From Prochlorococcus sp. AG-347-I19 (GTDB lineage: Bacteria > Cyanobacteriota > Cyanobacteriia > PCC-6307 > Cyanobiaceae), in contig QCBO01000001.1 in NCBI GenBank assembly GCA_003279105.1, positions 124,001 to 188,000 on the forward strand: 64,000 bases of DNA. Direction: 5' to 3'. Positions 15,957 through 23,518 of the stretch are shown here, in pieces. The notes beneath the pieces were generated by a model that saw only the letters and a program-made list of their open reading frames with translations, had not been told where the DNA came from and did not search any database. A program made the position numbers and the translations under genes. Numbering within the stretch: the first letter of the stretch is position 1; each line of letters opens with the position of its first letter.

Positions 15957-16544
15957 ATGAATTTCCATAGCTATGGAGAATCTCCCTCAAAATCAGTAAG
16001 AATAATAACTGGACAATCTGTATTAATAGATCCCTCATCAAGACCAAAAGGGACATGCCTAGAAGTTGAAAGTGGAATTGCTAGAGTTTATTGCCCTTGT
16101 GAAGAAACTGAAGGAATGACACTCGCATTTTTACAATCAGGAGATCAATTAAGAACGGACCTTTTATGTAGCGAAGGTGTCTGTGTTGAAGCACTAACAG
16201 ATTTGTCATTTCACAGCAATGTGAATATTGATGAGAATATTGGTTTCGATGCAGTAAATGAATGGACTTTACAACTCCTTAGGATTAGACACTTAGGAAA
16301 TGCAGAACAGCGATTACAAGCGTTGTTTTCAATACTTGTAAATCGTTTAGGTAGGAGATGTGGGCAATGGTGTGAGTTACCCTTTAGGTTAACTCACGAA
16401 AGAATTGGTGAATTAATCGGTTCTACACGGGTAACGTCAACAAGATTAATTTCTAAATTAAGATCATCTGAGTTATTAATAGCTCCTATTGGAACACAAA
16501 CAGTCAGTGTTGCACCTTCTTTTATTGAAACATCGCCTCTATAA
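15957..16544 (+). CDS. Cysteine-rich Crp/Fnr-family regulator
   Basis: 195 residues from ATG 15957. An N-terminal beta-rich sensor domain (about 15-90) is followed by a dimer helix (NEWTLQLLRIRHL) and a C-terminal Crp-type winged helix (about 145-174: RLTHERIGELIGSTRVTSTR and LISKLRSSELL). Seven cysteines are present, including CPC (46, 48), C71-x4-C76 and C135-x3-C139, which is unusual for Crp and suggests metal or redox sensing. It does not carry NtcA's N-terminus. A near-perfect Fur box precedes it and ferritin lies downstream, so an iron-stress regulator is likely. Targets unknown. Confidence 0.82.
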   Translation: MNFHSYGESPSKSVRIITGQSVLIDPSSRPKGTCLEVESGIARVYCPCEETEGMTLAFLQSGDQLRTDLLCSEGVCVEALTDLSFHSNVNIDENIGFDAVNEWTLQLLRIRHLGNAEQRLQALFSILVNRLGRRCGQWCELPFRLTHERIGELIGSTRVTSTRLISKLRSSELLIAPIGTQTVSVAPSFIETSPL

Positions 16545-16548
16545 GAAC

Positions 16549-16839
16549 ATGAAGGAATCACAATCAGTTACTAACAGCTTGTTAATAGAAGTTGATATAT
16601 TATCTAATAGACTCAAAAATATAAAACAATCTTTCAAAACAACAAATAATAAATCATTGAAGGAAAGGTTATTTTTGGAAAACAAAAATATTTTTAAAAG
16701 AGTCAATGAAATTTATAAAATAGCTGAGCTATTAAATAAAAATAATTATGAGAAAATAAACTTTTCTAATTTACTTATTGAAATTAGCAAAAGGATATTG
16801 AATGAAAATAAATTTGAAAGTAATTTATTTTTTCTTTAA
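16549..16839 (+). CDS. Small helical hypothetical protein, 96 aa
   Basis: ATG 16549, 4 bp after the Crp-family stop; an in-frame upstream start at 16489 lies inside that gene and is less likely. Lys/Asn-rich and predicted helical throughout (LLIEVDILSNRLKNIKQSF, LLIEISKRILNENKFE), so possibly a coiled-coil partner. Its last 15 bp overlap the convergent ferritin gene. Likely co-transcribed with the regulator. No family recognised. Confidence 0.62.
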   Translation: MKESQSVTNSLLIEVDILSNRLKNIKQSFKTTNNKSLKERLFLENKNIFKRVNEIYKIAELLNKNNYEKINFSNLLIEISKRILNENKFESNLFFL

Positions 16840-17379
16840 ATCACTATCTATTAATAAGATTGCAGAAGGTTGATTAGAGGCAAACTTTACTTTTCCAAGT
16901 ATGTTTGCGAATTCATCTTCTGATTTGGTTTGAGAATCAATGATTGGATCTAAAAATACGTTAGTTCTTGTATCGGAAATTCTTTCTGAAATAGAATAAA
17001 GTTGTTGCAGAGATGAAGTTAAATCAGCCTCCATGTTGAAAGAAAAAGAAATAAGATCCTCTATAGAATCCCATGTTTGAACGGGAGCAGGAATTTCATC
17101 TAATTTTACGCTTTGTCCTCTTGCAATTAAATAATCTGCAAACTTCTGTGCATGTTCCATTTCACCTTGTGATTCACTAAGAAAATGAGATGCAAATCCA
17201 TTTAAATCACGTTCTTGAAACCAGAGATATATAGAGAAATATTGAACATTAGCATATCTTTCCATAGTTAGATGTTCAAAAATATTATCCAATAAATTAT
17301 TATCTATCGGTTGAGCGACAGCTCGTCCAGATGGACCAAAATTAATTAATTTCTTAGTTTTTAAATTATTGTCAATCAT
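16825..17379 (-). CDS. Non-haem ferritin
   Basis: 184 residues with the ferritin four-helix bundle. Iron-site residues are in ERYANVQYFSIYLWFQERD (helix A), EGEMEHAQKF-type ExxH (QGEMEHAQKFADYLIARGQ, helix B), then FNMEADLTSSLQQLY and a late QTKSEDEF helix. It stores iron as ferric mineral in the cytoplasm and limits Fenton chemistry. ATG 17379. A Fur-box-like site lies about 85 bp upstream (17464-17482), although that site is closer to the divergent 40-residue gene. Confidence 0.93.
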   Translation of the reverse strand: MIDNNLKTKKLINFGPSGRAVAQPIDNNLLDNIFEHLTMERYANVQYFSIYLWFQERDLNGFASHFLSESQGEMEHAQKFADYLIARGQSVKLDEIPAPVQTWDSIEDLISFSFNMEADLTSSLQQLYSISERISDTRTNVFLDPIIDSQTKSEDEFANILGKVKFASNQPSAILLIDSDLKKK

Positions 17380-17463
17380 TTTACAAAAAGAAACTACATA
17401 AATAATACAACATTTTGTATAAATTAGTAATAAATTAGTCCTTTAATTTTAATTAAATAATAT

Positions 17464-17482
17464 GATAATGAAAATCAATCGC
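17464..17482. promoter_or_regulatory. Fur-box-like site between ferritin and a Cys-rich microprotein
   Basis: GATAATGAAAATCAATCGC matches about 14 of 19 Fur consensus positions. It shares the extended pattern GATAATGAnAATCnATnGCAAT with the site at 15881. It ends 10 bp before the ATG of the divergent 40-codon frame and about 85 bp before the ferritin start, so it could serve either or both. Confidence 0.5.
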
Positions 17483-17492
17483 AATACTATAA

Positions 17493-17615
17493 ATGAATTT
17501 ACAGTACAGATTTTCTGAACTGCTATTAACTAATAAAATATATAACAGTAAAAAAAAGAAATGTAAAAAGAAAAAATGCTCTAATTGGAAGGGGGGCAAG
17601 TGTAATTGCCTATAA
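17493..17615 (+). CDS. Cysteine-rich basic microprotein, 40 aa
   Basis: ATG 17493 to TAA 17615. The N-terminal half is NLQYRFSELLLTNKIYNS; the C-terminal half is KKKKCKKKKCSNWKGGKCNC-L. The four cysteines (24, 29, 37, 39; C-x4-C-x7-C-x-C) among lysines could bind a metal or an Fe-S cluster, or nucleic acid. It starts 10 bp after a Fur-box-like site, is divergent from ferritin and ends 7 bp before the 3' end of an iron-type ABC ATPase. The G-rich codons GGG GGC TGG in AT-rich DNA argue for real coding. Function unknown. Confidence 0.5.
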   Translation: MNLQYRFSELLLTNKIYNSKKKKCKKKKCSNWKGGKCNCL

Positions 17616-17622
17616 AAAAAGT

Positions 17623-18699
17623 CTATATATATTCCTTATATGCTCCAGGATATAAAAAATAATAACTATTTGTATTAATAGAAAGAGAACATTTATCGCC
17701 ATTATTAAGGATATTATTAATATCAGTTCTAACCCTTAATATGTTTCCATTAATAGATACTTTATATATAAGAAATTCTCCAAGAAATTCTTTAGATATA
17801 ACAATCGCATCACCAGATTCTGATCTTTTAATTGAGATAAATTTAGGCGAAATTGACATACTTTTGATACTTGTATTTTTCAAATGCCCTGAACAATTTA
17901 TTTCACCTAAACAAGAAATATATGAATTACCATTTTTTTTGAGATTAATAATATTATTACCCAAAATAAAACTACTAACAAATATGGTCTTGGGATTATT
18001 TAGAAGGTTAATTGGCGTATCAATTTGGTGTATTTTCCCATCATTCATAACGGCGACCTTATCGCAAATTGACATCGCTTCTTCCGGATCATGAGTAACC
18101 ATTAAACCGCTTGCATTACAACCTTTTAGGATATTAGGGAGTTCACTTCTCAATTTTAGTTTGACATGCATATCAAGACTACAAAAAGGTTCATCTAATA
18201 AAATAAAATTTGTACCTGGAGCAAGAGCTCTAGCAATTGCGAGTCTTTGTTTTTGGCCGCCAGACAGTTCATGTGGGTATCTTTCAACAAAACTATCAAG
18301 ACCAACAACATTTAATAAATAATCAACTCTAGATCTGTCTTTTTTGTTTTTCAAACCAAAAATTACATTTTCCAAAACAGTTAAGTGAGGGAAAAGTGCA
18401 TAGTCTTGAAAAACCATACCAATATTTCTTTTCTCAGGACTAAGAATTTTTTTCCTACTTGAAATTTCCTTATCATTTAAAGAAATCCTCCCTTTAGAGG
18501 GATATTCGAACCCCGCGATTAATCTTAAAAGAGTAGTTTTTCCGCAACCAGAAGGACCAAGCAACCCTAACAATTCGCCATTTTCAATTTTCAGGTTAAT
18601 TTCGTTTAATATCCAATTTGAAGATTCTCGCTTATCATATTTATGATGTAAATCATCAATTATTAACGCATCATTTTTCACTAAGGTCTTCTTATTCAA
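17623..18699 (-). CDS. Iron(III)-type ABC transporter ATPase (FbpC/AfuC-like)
   Basis: 358 residues. Walker A GPSGCGKTT, Q-loop MVFQDYALFPHLTV, signature LSGGQKQRLAIARAL, Walker B FILLDEP and switch VTHDPEEAMSI, followed by a roughly 110-residue C-terminal TOBE-like regulatory region. This is the FbpC/PotA layout; next to ferritin it most likely powers Fe3+ uptake. The binding protein and permease are not in this window. The start is TTG 18699, with GTG 18681 as an alternative. Confidence 0.87.
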   Translation of the reverse strand: MNKKTLVKNDALIIDDLHHKYDKRESSNWILNEINLKIENGELLGLLGPSGCGKTTLLRLIAGFEYPSKGRISLNDKEISSRKKILSPEKRNIGMVFQDYALFPHLTVLENVIFGLKNKKDRSRVDYLLNVVGLDSFVERYPHELSGGQKQRLAIARALAPGTNFILLDEPFCSLDMHVKLKLRSELPNILKGCNASGLMVTHDPEEAMSICDKVAVMNDGKIHQIDTPINLLNNPKTIFVSSFILGNNIINLKKNGNSYISCLGEINCSGHLKNTSIKSMSISPKFISIKRSESGDAIVISKEFLGEFLIYKVSINGNILRVRTDINNILNNGDKCSLSINTNSYYFLYPGAYKEYI

Positions 18700-18776
18700 A
18701 TATATTAAATTAGCAGAAAATATTCACCTAAAATATCCCATGTATAATTTTATACACCATTTAATTTTTAAATTTA

Positions 18777-19430
18777 ATGAGAAAGTCTGAAAGAGCAGAA
18801 ATAATTCGCAAGGAACTCAAAAAGCTATATCCATCGCCTCCAATACCCCTTGACCATACAAATGCATATACTCTTCTAGTCGCCGTAGTTTTAAGTGCTC
18901 AATCAACAGATAAGAAAGTTAATGAATTAACAAAAAGCTTATTTAAAGTTGCAGATAATCCAGAAAAGATGATGCAGCTAGGTATTAATGGCATTTACGA
19001 ATACATAAAATTTTTAGGTCTATCTAATCAAAAATCAAAGAACATTTATAACTTATCTAATTTATTGATTGAGAAGCATAATGGTACGGTCCCAGATTCT
19101 TTTGAGAAGCTTGAATCCCTTCCAGGGGTAGGTCATAAAACAGCATCAGTTGTAATGTCTCAAGTGTTTAAAATACCCTCATTCCCAGTCGATACTCACA
19201 TACACAGGTTGGCACAAAGATGGGGCCTATCAAATGGCGATAGCGTAGTTCAAACAGAAAAAGACCTAAAAAAAATATTTCCTGTTAATGATTGGAATAC
19301 TTTACATTTGCAAATAATCTTTTATGGCAGAGAATACTGTACAGCAAGAGGCTGTGATGGAACAAAATGTTATTTATGTCGCACTCTTTATCCCAAAAGA
19401 AAAAAGAAATTTATATGTAAAAAGCCTTAA
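18777..19430 (+). CDS. nth: Endonuclease III (DNA glycosylase/AP lyase)
   Basis: Base-excision repair glycosylase for oxidised pyrimidines. 217 residues with the helix-hairpin-helix LPGVGHKTA carrying catalytic Lys121 and the PVDTHIHRLAQRWGL block with catalytic Asp139. The C-terminal Fe-S loop has cysteines at 188, 193, 198 and 201 (C-x4-C-x4-C-x2-C), not the usual C-x6-C-x2-C-x5-C of E. coli Nth; a further Cys214 follows. ATG start. Divergent from the iron ATPase across about 77 bp. Confidence 0.93.
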   Translation: MRKSERAEIIRKELKKLYPSPPIPLDHTNAYTLLVAVVLSAQSTDKKVNELTKSLFKVADNPEKMMQLGINGIYEYIKFLGLSNQKSKNIYNLSNLLIEKHNGTVPDSFEKLESLPGVGHKTASVVMSQVFKIPSFPVDTHIHRLAQRWGLSNGDSVVQTEKDLKKIFPVNDWNTLHLQIIFYGREYCTARGCDGTKCYLCRTLYPKRKKKFICKKP

Positions 19431-19465
19431 GAAATTTATATAATATTTGAATTAGTTTTTTAATC

Positions 19466-20125
19466 ATGAAAATAGCAATTACTGGTGCATCGGGGAAAAC
19501 AGGTTATAGAATTTCCGAAGAAGCAGTTAAGAAAGGATACAAAGTAAGGCAAATCATCAGAAAGAATTCAAAAGTCTCAGCAGGACTAGAGCGTTTAGAA
19601 ACAATTAGGGTTTCATTAGACAAAAAAGGAGAACTTGATGAAGCTTTAAAAGATATTGATGCTTTGATAATTGCGACTGGAGCGAGAGCATCATTAGATT
19701 TAACTGGTCCTGCAAAGGTTGATGCATTAGGTGTATACAGGCAATTAGAGAGTTGCAAAAGAGTTGGTATTAAAAGAGTTATTTTAGTTAGTTCCCTTTG
19801 TACTGGTAAATTATTTCACCCATTAAACTTATTTGGTTTAATTCTTATTTGGAAGAAATTAGGTGAAAACTTTTTACGCAATTCAAATTTTGAATGGACT
19901 ATTATTAGACCTGGAGGATTAAAGGAAAATGAAGATATTAAATCAGAAAATATAAATTATTCAAAAGAGGATACTCAAATTAATGGATCAATCCCAAGAA
20001 GATTAGTCGCGCAATGTTGTATAGATTCTTTAAAAAACAAAGAATCCATAAATAAATTAATAGAAGTTACAAGTTCGAATGATAATAAAAAGATATCTTT
20101 TAAAAAAGCTATGCAAATGATTTAA
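19466..20125 (+). CDS. NAD(P)-binding atypical SDR (Ycf39-like)
   Basis: 219 residues with the N-terminal dinucleotide-binding motif TGASGKTGYRI (GxxGxxG) and the family's ALIIATGA, VILVSSL and WTIIRPGGL blocks. This is the atypical SDR group that includes Ycf39 and many cyanobacterial NmrA-like proteins. The catalytic YxxxK is absent, as usual in the group. Substrate unknown. Short intergenic distances suggest co-transcription with the 62-residue gene that follows. Confidence 0.82.
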   Translation: MKIAITGASGKTGYRISEEAVKKGYKVRQIIRKNSKVSAGLERLETIRVSLDKKGELDEALKDIDALIIATGARASLDLTGPAKVDALGVYRQLESCKRVGIKRVILVSSLCTGKLFHPLNLFGLILIWKKLGENFLRNSNFEWTIIRPGGLKENEDIKSENINYSKEDTQINGSIPRRLVAQCCIDSLKNKESINKLIEVTSSNDNKKISFKKAMQMI

Positions 20126-20151
20126 AAGATGTAAATATATAAATTAAAACT

Positions 20152-20340
20152 ATGAAAATAAATCCCAAAATTGACGCATTACAATTAATGCTTACTGATT
20201 TAAGAACTAGAAATGAGCCAATAAGACATAAAGCTGCATTTAAAGGCTGTCAACCAGAATTTCAAAGTCTTGTATCAAGATTAATAAAGCAGTTAGAGGA
20301 CGAATTAGTAACTGAAAAGCTTACTAATCGTGATAGTTAG
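20152..20340 (+). CDS. Small conserved-looking hypothetical protein, 62 aa
   Basis: ATG 20152. Helical and charged: INPKIDALQLMLTDLRTRNE, then IRHKAAFKGCQPEFQSLVSR and a final ELVTEKLTNRDS. No signal or membrane span. The regular amphipathic pattern and tight packing between two genes support coding. Role unknown. Confidence 0.65.
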   Translation: MKINPKIDALQLMLTDLRTRNEPIRHKAAFKGCQPEFQSLVSRLIKQLEDELVTEKLTNRDS

Positions 20341-20350
20341 AAAATTTAGA

Positions 20351-20962
20351 TTACTTAAATGAAATTAAGTTATCCAATTTTGCTTTTTCTGAAAGTTCAT
20401 CATATCCTCCAAAAAATTTATTATCCAAAAATATTTGAGGGAAAGTATTATGGCTACTTTGAGCCATAATTTTTTGAAAGCTCTCATCATTGTCTATTAG
20501 AATAACTTCATGAGGGATAGATAAAGAATTAAGCAACCTAATTGCTCTTTTAGACCAAGGACAATCCTTTAAAATATACGCTTTTACGCGTGATTCATTA
20601 GCGATTAAATCATAATTTGAGATATTAATAATTTTCTGTTCAAAAGAAAGTAATAATATATCAGTCCCTTTTTTTACAATACATCCCTCCTCAAGATGCC
20701 CGCCAAACACATTACATCCTTCATCTGCAAAACTCAAATGTAAATGAACATCTCCTTTATTAAAATGTCCGTTTAAAGAGACTATCTCTAGATTTCCTTC
20801 AAATTTATTTATCTCTTGATTACCAGGGCATTGAATACAAACTGTTCTAAGATTACCAACCACTCCAGAAACATACCCGTATAAATTATTCGATAAAGAA
20901 TATTCTTTAATTGAATTTATCAAATCAGATTCTGGAGATAGCTTTAGGCTATGAGGCTGCAT
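20351..20962 (-). CDS. PPC (DUF296) domain fused to a glutaredoxin domain
   Basis: 203 residues in two domains. Residues 1-115 are a PPC/DUF296 fold (YVSGVVGNLRTVCIQCPG, then HLHLSFADEGCNVFGGHLEEG with its conserved His and GGHL). Residues about 126-203 are a glutaredoxin: active site CPWS (134-137), TFPQIFLD (cis-Pro 175) and FFGGYDEL (GG 185-186). The second active-site Cys is Ser, so it is monothiol-like. PPC domains occur in AT-hook nuclear proteins and stand-alone bacterial proteins of unclear role. The fusion suggests redox or glutathione-dependent control. Confidence 0.83.
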   Translation of the reverse strand: MQPHSLKLSPESDLINSIKEYSLSNNLYGYVSGVVGNLRTVCIQCPGNQEINKFEGNLEIVSLNGHFNKGDVHLHLSFADEGCNVFGGHLEEGCIVKKGTDILLLSFEQKIINISNYDLIANESRVKAYILKDCPWSKRAIRLLNSLSIPHEVILIDNDESFQKIMAQSSHNTFPQIFLDNKFFGGYDELSEKAKLDNLISFK

Positions 20963-21145
20963 TATATATAGGTAATAATTTTGTAATATAAAACATCATC
21001 ATTCATAAAGAGAAGTTGAGTTTATAATCTTTAGGATTCAGGTTTAAATTAAATTTCAGAATCTAGCATCAAAACTATTAAAATTTTTTACTAAAAATTT
21101 AAGCTTGTTGAGAGTGTAATATATTTTTTATATACATAAACTAAT

Positions 21146-21685
21146 TTGTTATTAAGAAAAAATCTTAAAAATTTGGCATTGAATATTCCCAATTTATTAT
21201 CGATATCTCGCATTTTCCTCGTATTTCCATTAATACTTTTTTTAGAAACTAACAGACCTTTTTATGTCTTTATATTGATTATTATTGGAGGTTTAACTGA
21301 TTATTTTGACGGGTTAATTGCAAGGAAATTTAATCTTAAAACCAGATTAGGAGCTATCCTTGATCCCTTAAGCGATAAAATATTCTATTTAATTCCTTTG
21401 ACCTTCCTTTGTAAAAATAATTTTATACCCTTCTGGTCTTTGTCATTAATTTTATTTAGAGAATTAATTATCTCTAGCTTGAGGAACTCTACAAAAGACG
21501 GCTTACCAGCATCAATGTTAGGAAAATATAAAACATTTTTCTTTTTTATTTCATTAATTACCTTCTTTACACCATTAAAAATTAGCTTATTGAATAATTT
21601 GGCTTTAATTTTTTATTGGTTAGGATTCATCCTGACTATTTTGACTTTATTAGGCTATTTAAGAATTAAAAAGAATATTATCTGA
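21146..21685 (+). CDS. pgsA: CDP-alcohol phosphatidyltransferase (PgsA-like)
   Basis: Membrane enzyme most likely making phosphatidylglycerol phosphate from CDP-diacylglycerol and glycerol-3-phosphate; PG is essential for thylakoids. 179 residues, four or more hydrophobic spans, and the CDP-OH-P motif D-x2-D-G-x2-A-R-x8-G-x3-D-x3-D (DYFDGLIARKFNLKTRLGAI, then LDPLSDK). No ATG occurs before the motif, so TTG 21146 is taken. The 3' end overlaps the convergent CSP41-like gene by 27 bp. Confidence 0.85.
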   Translation: MLLRKNLKNLALNIPNLLSISRIFLVFPLILFLETNRPFYVFILIIIGGLTDYFDGLIARKFNLKTRLGAILDPLSDKIFYLIPLTFLCKNNFIPFWSLSLILFRELIISSLRNSTKDGLPASMLGKYKTFFFFISLITFFTPLKISLLNNLALIFYWLGFILTILTLLGYLRIKKNII

Positions 21686-22585
21686 AATTTCATCAAACTC
21701 CTCACTTTTTTTATTATTAAAATCATTCACAAAACTATCCTTTAGACCATTAAGTAAATCAAAAGTTGGCGCCCATTCTAAATCACGTTTTATCTTGGAG
21801 ATATCAGTCTGATAATGATTTAATCTAATTGGAAAACCTTTTCTAGACTTGGGATCTAATTTTTGATAATCAAATGTTCTTAAAGAAATCTCATTTTGGT
21901 TTAATCCAAGAACATTTGCACAGAAATAAATTAAACCCTTAATTGTTACTCCTTTTTCACCTGAACAATTGTAAATATTATTTTTGGAATTTTCAAAATT
22001 TATGCACCTAATCATTACATCAGTTAGATCCGAAACATGGCCTAGCTGAGTAATTAAAGAACCGTCACCAGGGATTGGTATAGATTTTTTACTAAATAAT
22101 CTTTCAAAAAACCAATTTTCAATTTTATTATAATTTCCTGGTCCATAAATATAAGTAGGTCTAAAACTTGTAAAAGGGATTTTTTGGTTTTTTAACCAAT
22201 TTTCTGTCTCAAACTTTCCTTTATGTCTACTTTCTGGATCAATTGGATCAACTTCGGATAAGGGTAGTTCACAATTATCTTTATAAACACCTGCAGAGCT
22301 TACATATATATATCTCTTGAAAGAGTTATCTAAAATTTCTATAAGAAGTTTGGTTTGTTCTAACTCACGTCCAGAAATATCAAAAACAAAATCATACTTT
22401 TTATTTCTTAGCTTGACGATATCTTCTAAAATATTTCTATCACCCTTAATTAAATTTGTTTTTTCAGGATTACTTTTATTACCTCTTGTGAAAATATCAA
22501 TATCATAATTTTTACTTAATAACTTTCCAACCAATGACTTGCCAACAAATCTAGTGCCACCCATTACAAGAATTTTCATATTCAA
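21659..22585 (-). CDS. NAD-dependent epimerase-like protein (CSP41 homologue)
   Basis: 308 residues. Rossmann motif MGGTRFVGKSL at the N-terminus, SSAGVYKD, RPTYIYGPGN and QLGHVSDLTDVMIRC are hallmarks of the CSP41 (chloroplast stem-loop binding protein) branch of atypical SDRs. Plant CSP41 binds and cleaves RNA and associates with ribosomes; cyanobacterial homologues are less studied. The YxxxK catalytic pair is modified. Start could be ATG 22585 or 22579 (MNMKILV). Confidence 0.82.
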   Translation of the reverse strand: MNMKILVMGGTRFVGKSLVGKLLSKNYDIDIFTRGNKSNPEKTNLIKGDRNILEDIVKLRNKKYDFVFDISGRELEQTKLLIEILDNSFKRYIYVSSAGVYKDNCELPLSEVDPIDPESRHKGKFETENWLKNQKIPFTSFRPTYIYGPGNYNKIENWFFERLFSKKSIPIPGDGSLITQLGHVSDLTDVMIRCINFENSKNNIYNCSGEKGVTIKGLIYFCANVLGLNQNEISLRTFDYQKLDPKSRKGFPIRLNHYQTDISKIKRDLEWAPTFDLLNGLKDSFVNDFNNKKSEEFDEISDNILFNS

Positions 22586-22671
22586 AAAATATTTAACTGA
22601 AGTAGTAATCTTAAATAGAATTACATATTGAATAGTACTACTAATAAGTAATTAATGAAAAGGATGATTCT

Positions 22672-23439
22672 ATGGACCTAATACCAGCAATTGATTTAAT
22701 GAATGGTAAGTGTGTAAGGCTTTTTAAAGGCGACTTTAATAAAAGAAAAGACTTCACAAAAGAGCCTCATGAGCAAGCTAAATTTTGGGAAAGCGAAGGA
22801 GCAAAATATATACATATAGTTGATTTGGATGCTGCAAAAACTGGATCCCCAACAAACGATAAATCAATAAAAAAGATTGCAAAAACAGTTAACATACCTA
22901 TTCAAATCGGTGGGGGGATAAGGTCTCAAGAAAGGATAGAACAATTATTTTCTTATGGCATTGAGAAAGTTATCATGGGAACCTCTGCAATAGAAAATAA
23001 AGAACTAGTTAAAGACTTATCAAATAAATTTCCTGGAAGGATAATTGTTGGGATAGATGCAAAAAATGGAAAAGTTAGTACAAGGGGTTGGCTTGAGCAA
23101 TCTAATATTTTTGCCACAGATCTAGTAAAAGAGTTTTCTTCATTTAAAATTGCTAGTTTTATTGTTACTGATATAAATACAGATGGGACTTTAGAAGGGA
23201 CAAATGAAGAATTCATAAAAAGCATACTTGAAATTACAGATATTCCAGTAATAGCCTCAGGCGGTGTTGGTTCAATTTCTGATTTATTATCGTTAGTAAA
23301 ATTTGAAAACTCTGGACTCTTTGGAGTAATAGTAGGTAAAGCTCTATATGAAAATAAATTTACGATAAACGAAGCAAAGAATGTATTGTCAGCAGAAAGA
23401 TTAAATGACTTTGATTTAAACACAAATTACTACGCTTAA
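22672..23439 (+). CDS. hisA: ProFAR isomerase HisA
   Basis: Histidine biosynthesis: converts ProFAR to PRFAR. 255 residues, a (beta-alpha)8 barrel with catalytic Asp8 in IPAIDLMNGKCVRL, VDLDAAK, IGGGIRSQ, and the second aspartate in VTDINTDGTLEG. Phosphate-binding GGVGS and GVIVGKALYE close the barrel. ATG start. It stands alone rather than in a his operon, as is usual in cyanobacteria. Confidence 0.96.
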   Translation: MDLIPAIDLMNGKCVRLFKGDFNKRKDFTKEPHEQAKFWESEGAKYIHIVDLDAAKTGSPTNDKSIKKIAKTVNIPIQIGGGIRSQERIEQLFSYGIEKVIMGTSAIENKELVKDLSNKFPGRIIVGIDAKNGKVSTRGWLEQSNIFATDLVKEFSSFKIASFIVTDINTDGTLEGTNEEFIKSILEITDIPVIASGGVGSISDLLSLVKFENSGLFGVIVGKALYENKFTINEAKNVLSAERLNDFDLNTNYYA

Positions 23440-23518
23440 AAGAGTATAAAAATTGATTTAAGGCTGGTGTTTGCAGTAATTGTTAGTTAATTTTGTATAA
23501 GAGATAAGAAATCTAGTC

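Noticed and set aside
16489-16548. Upstream in-frame start of the 96-residue protein
   Set aside because: Lies within the Crp-family coding region; ATG 16549 directly after its stop is simpler.
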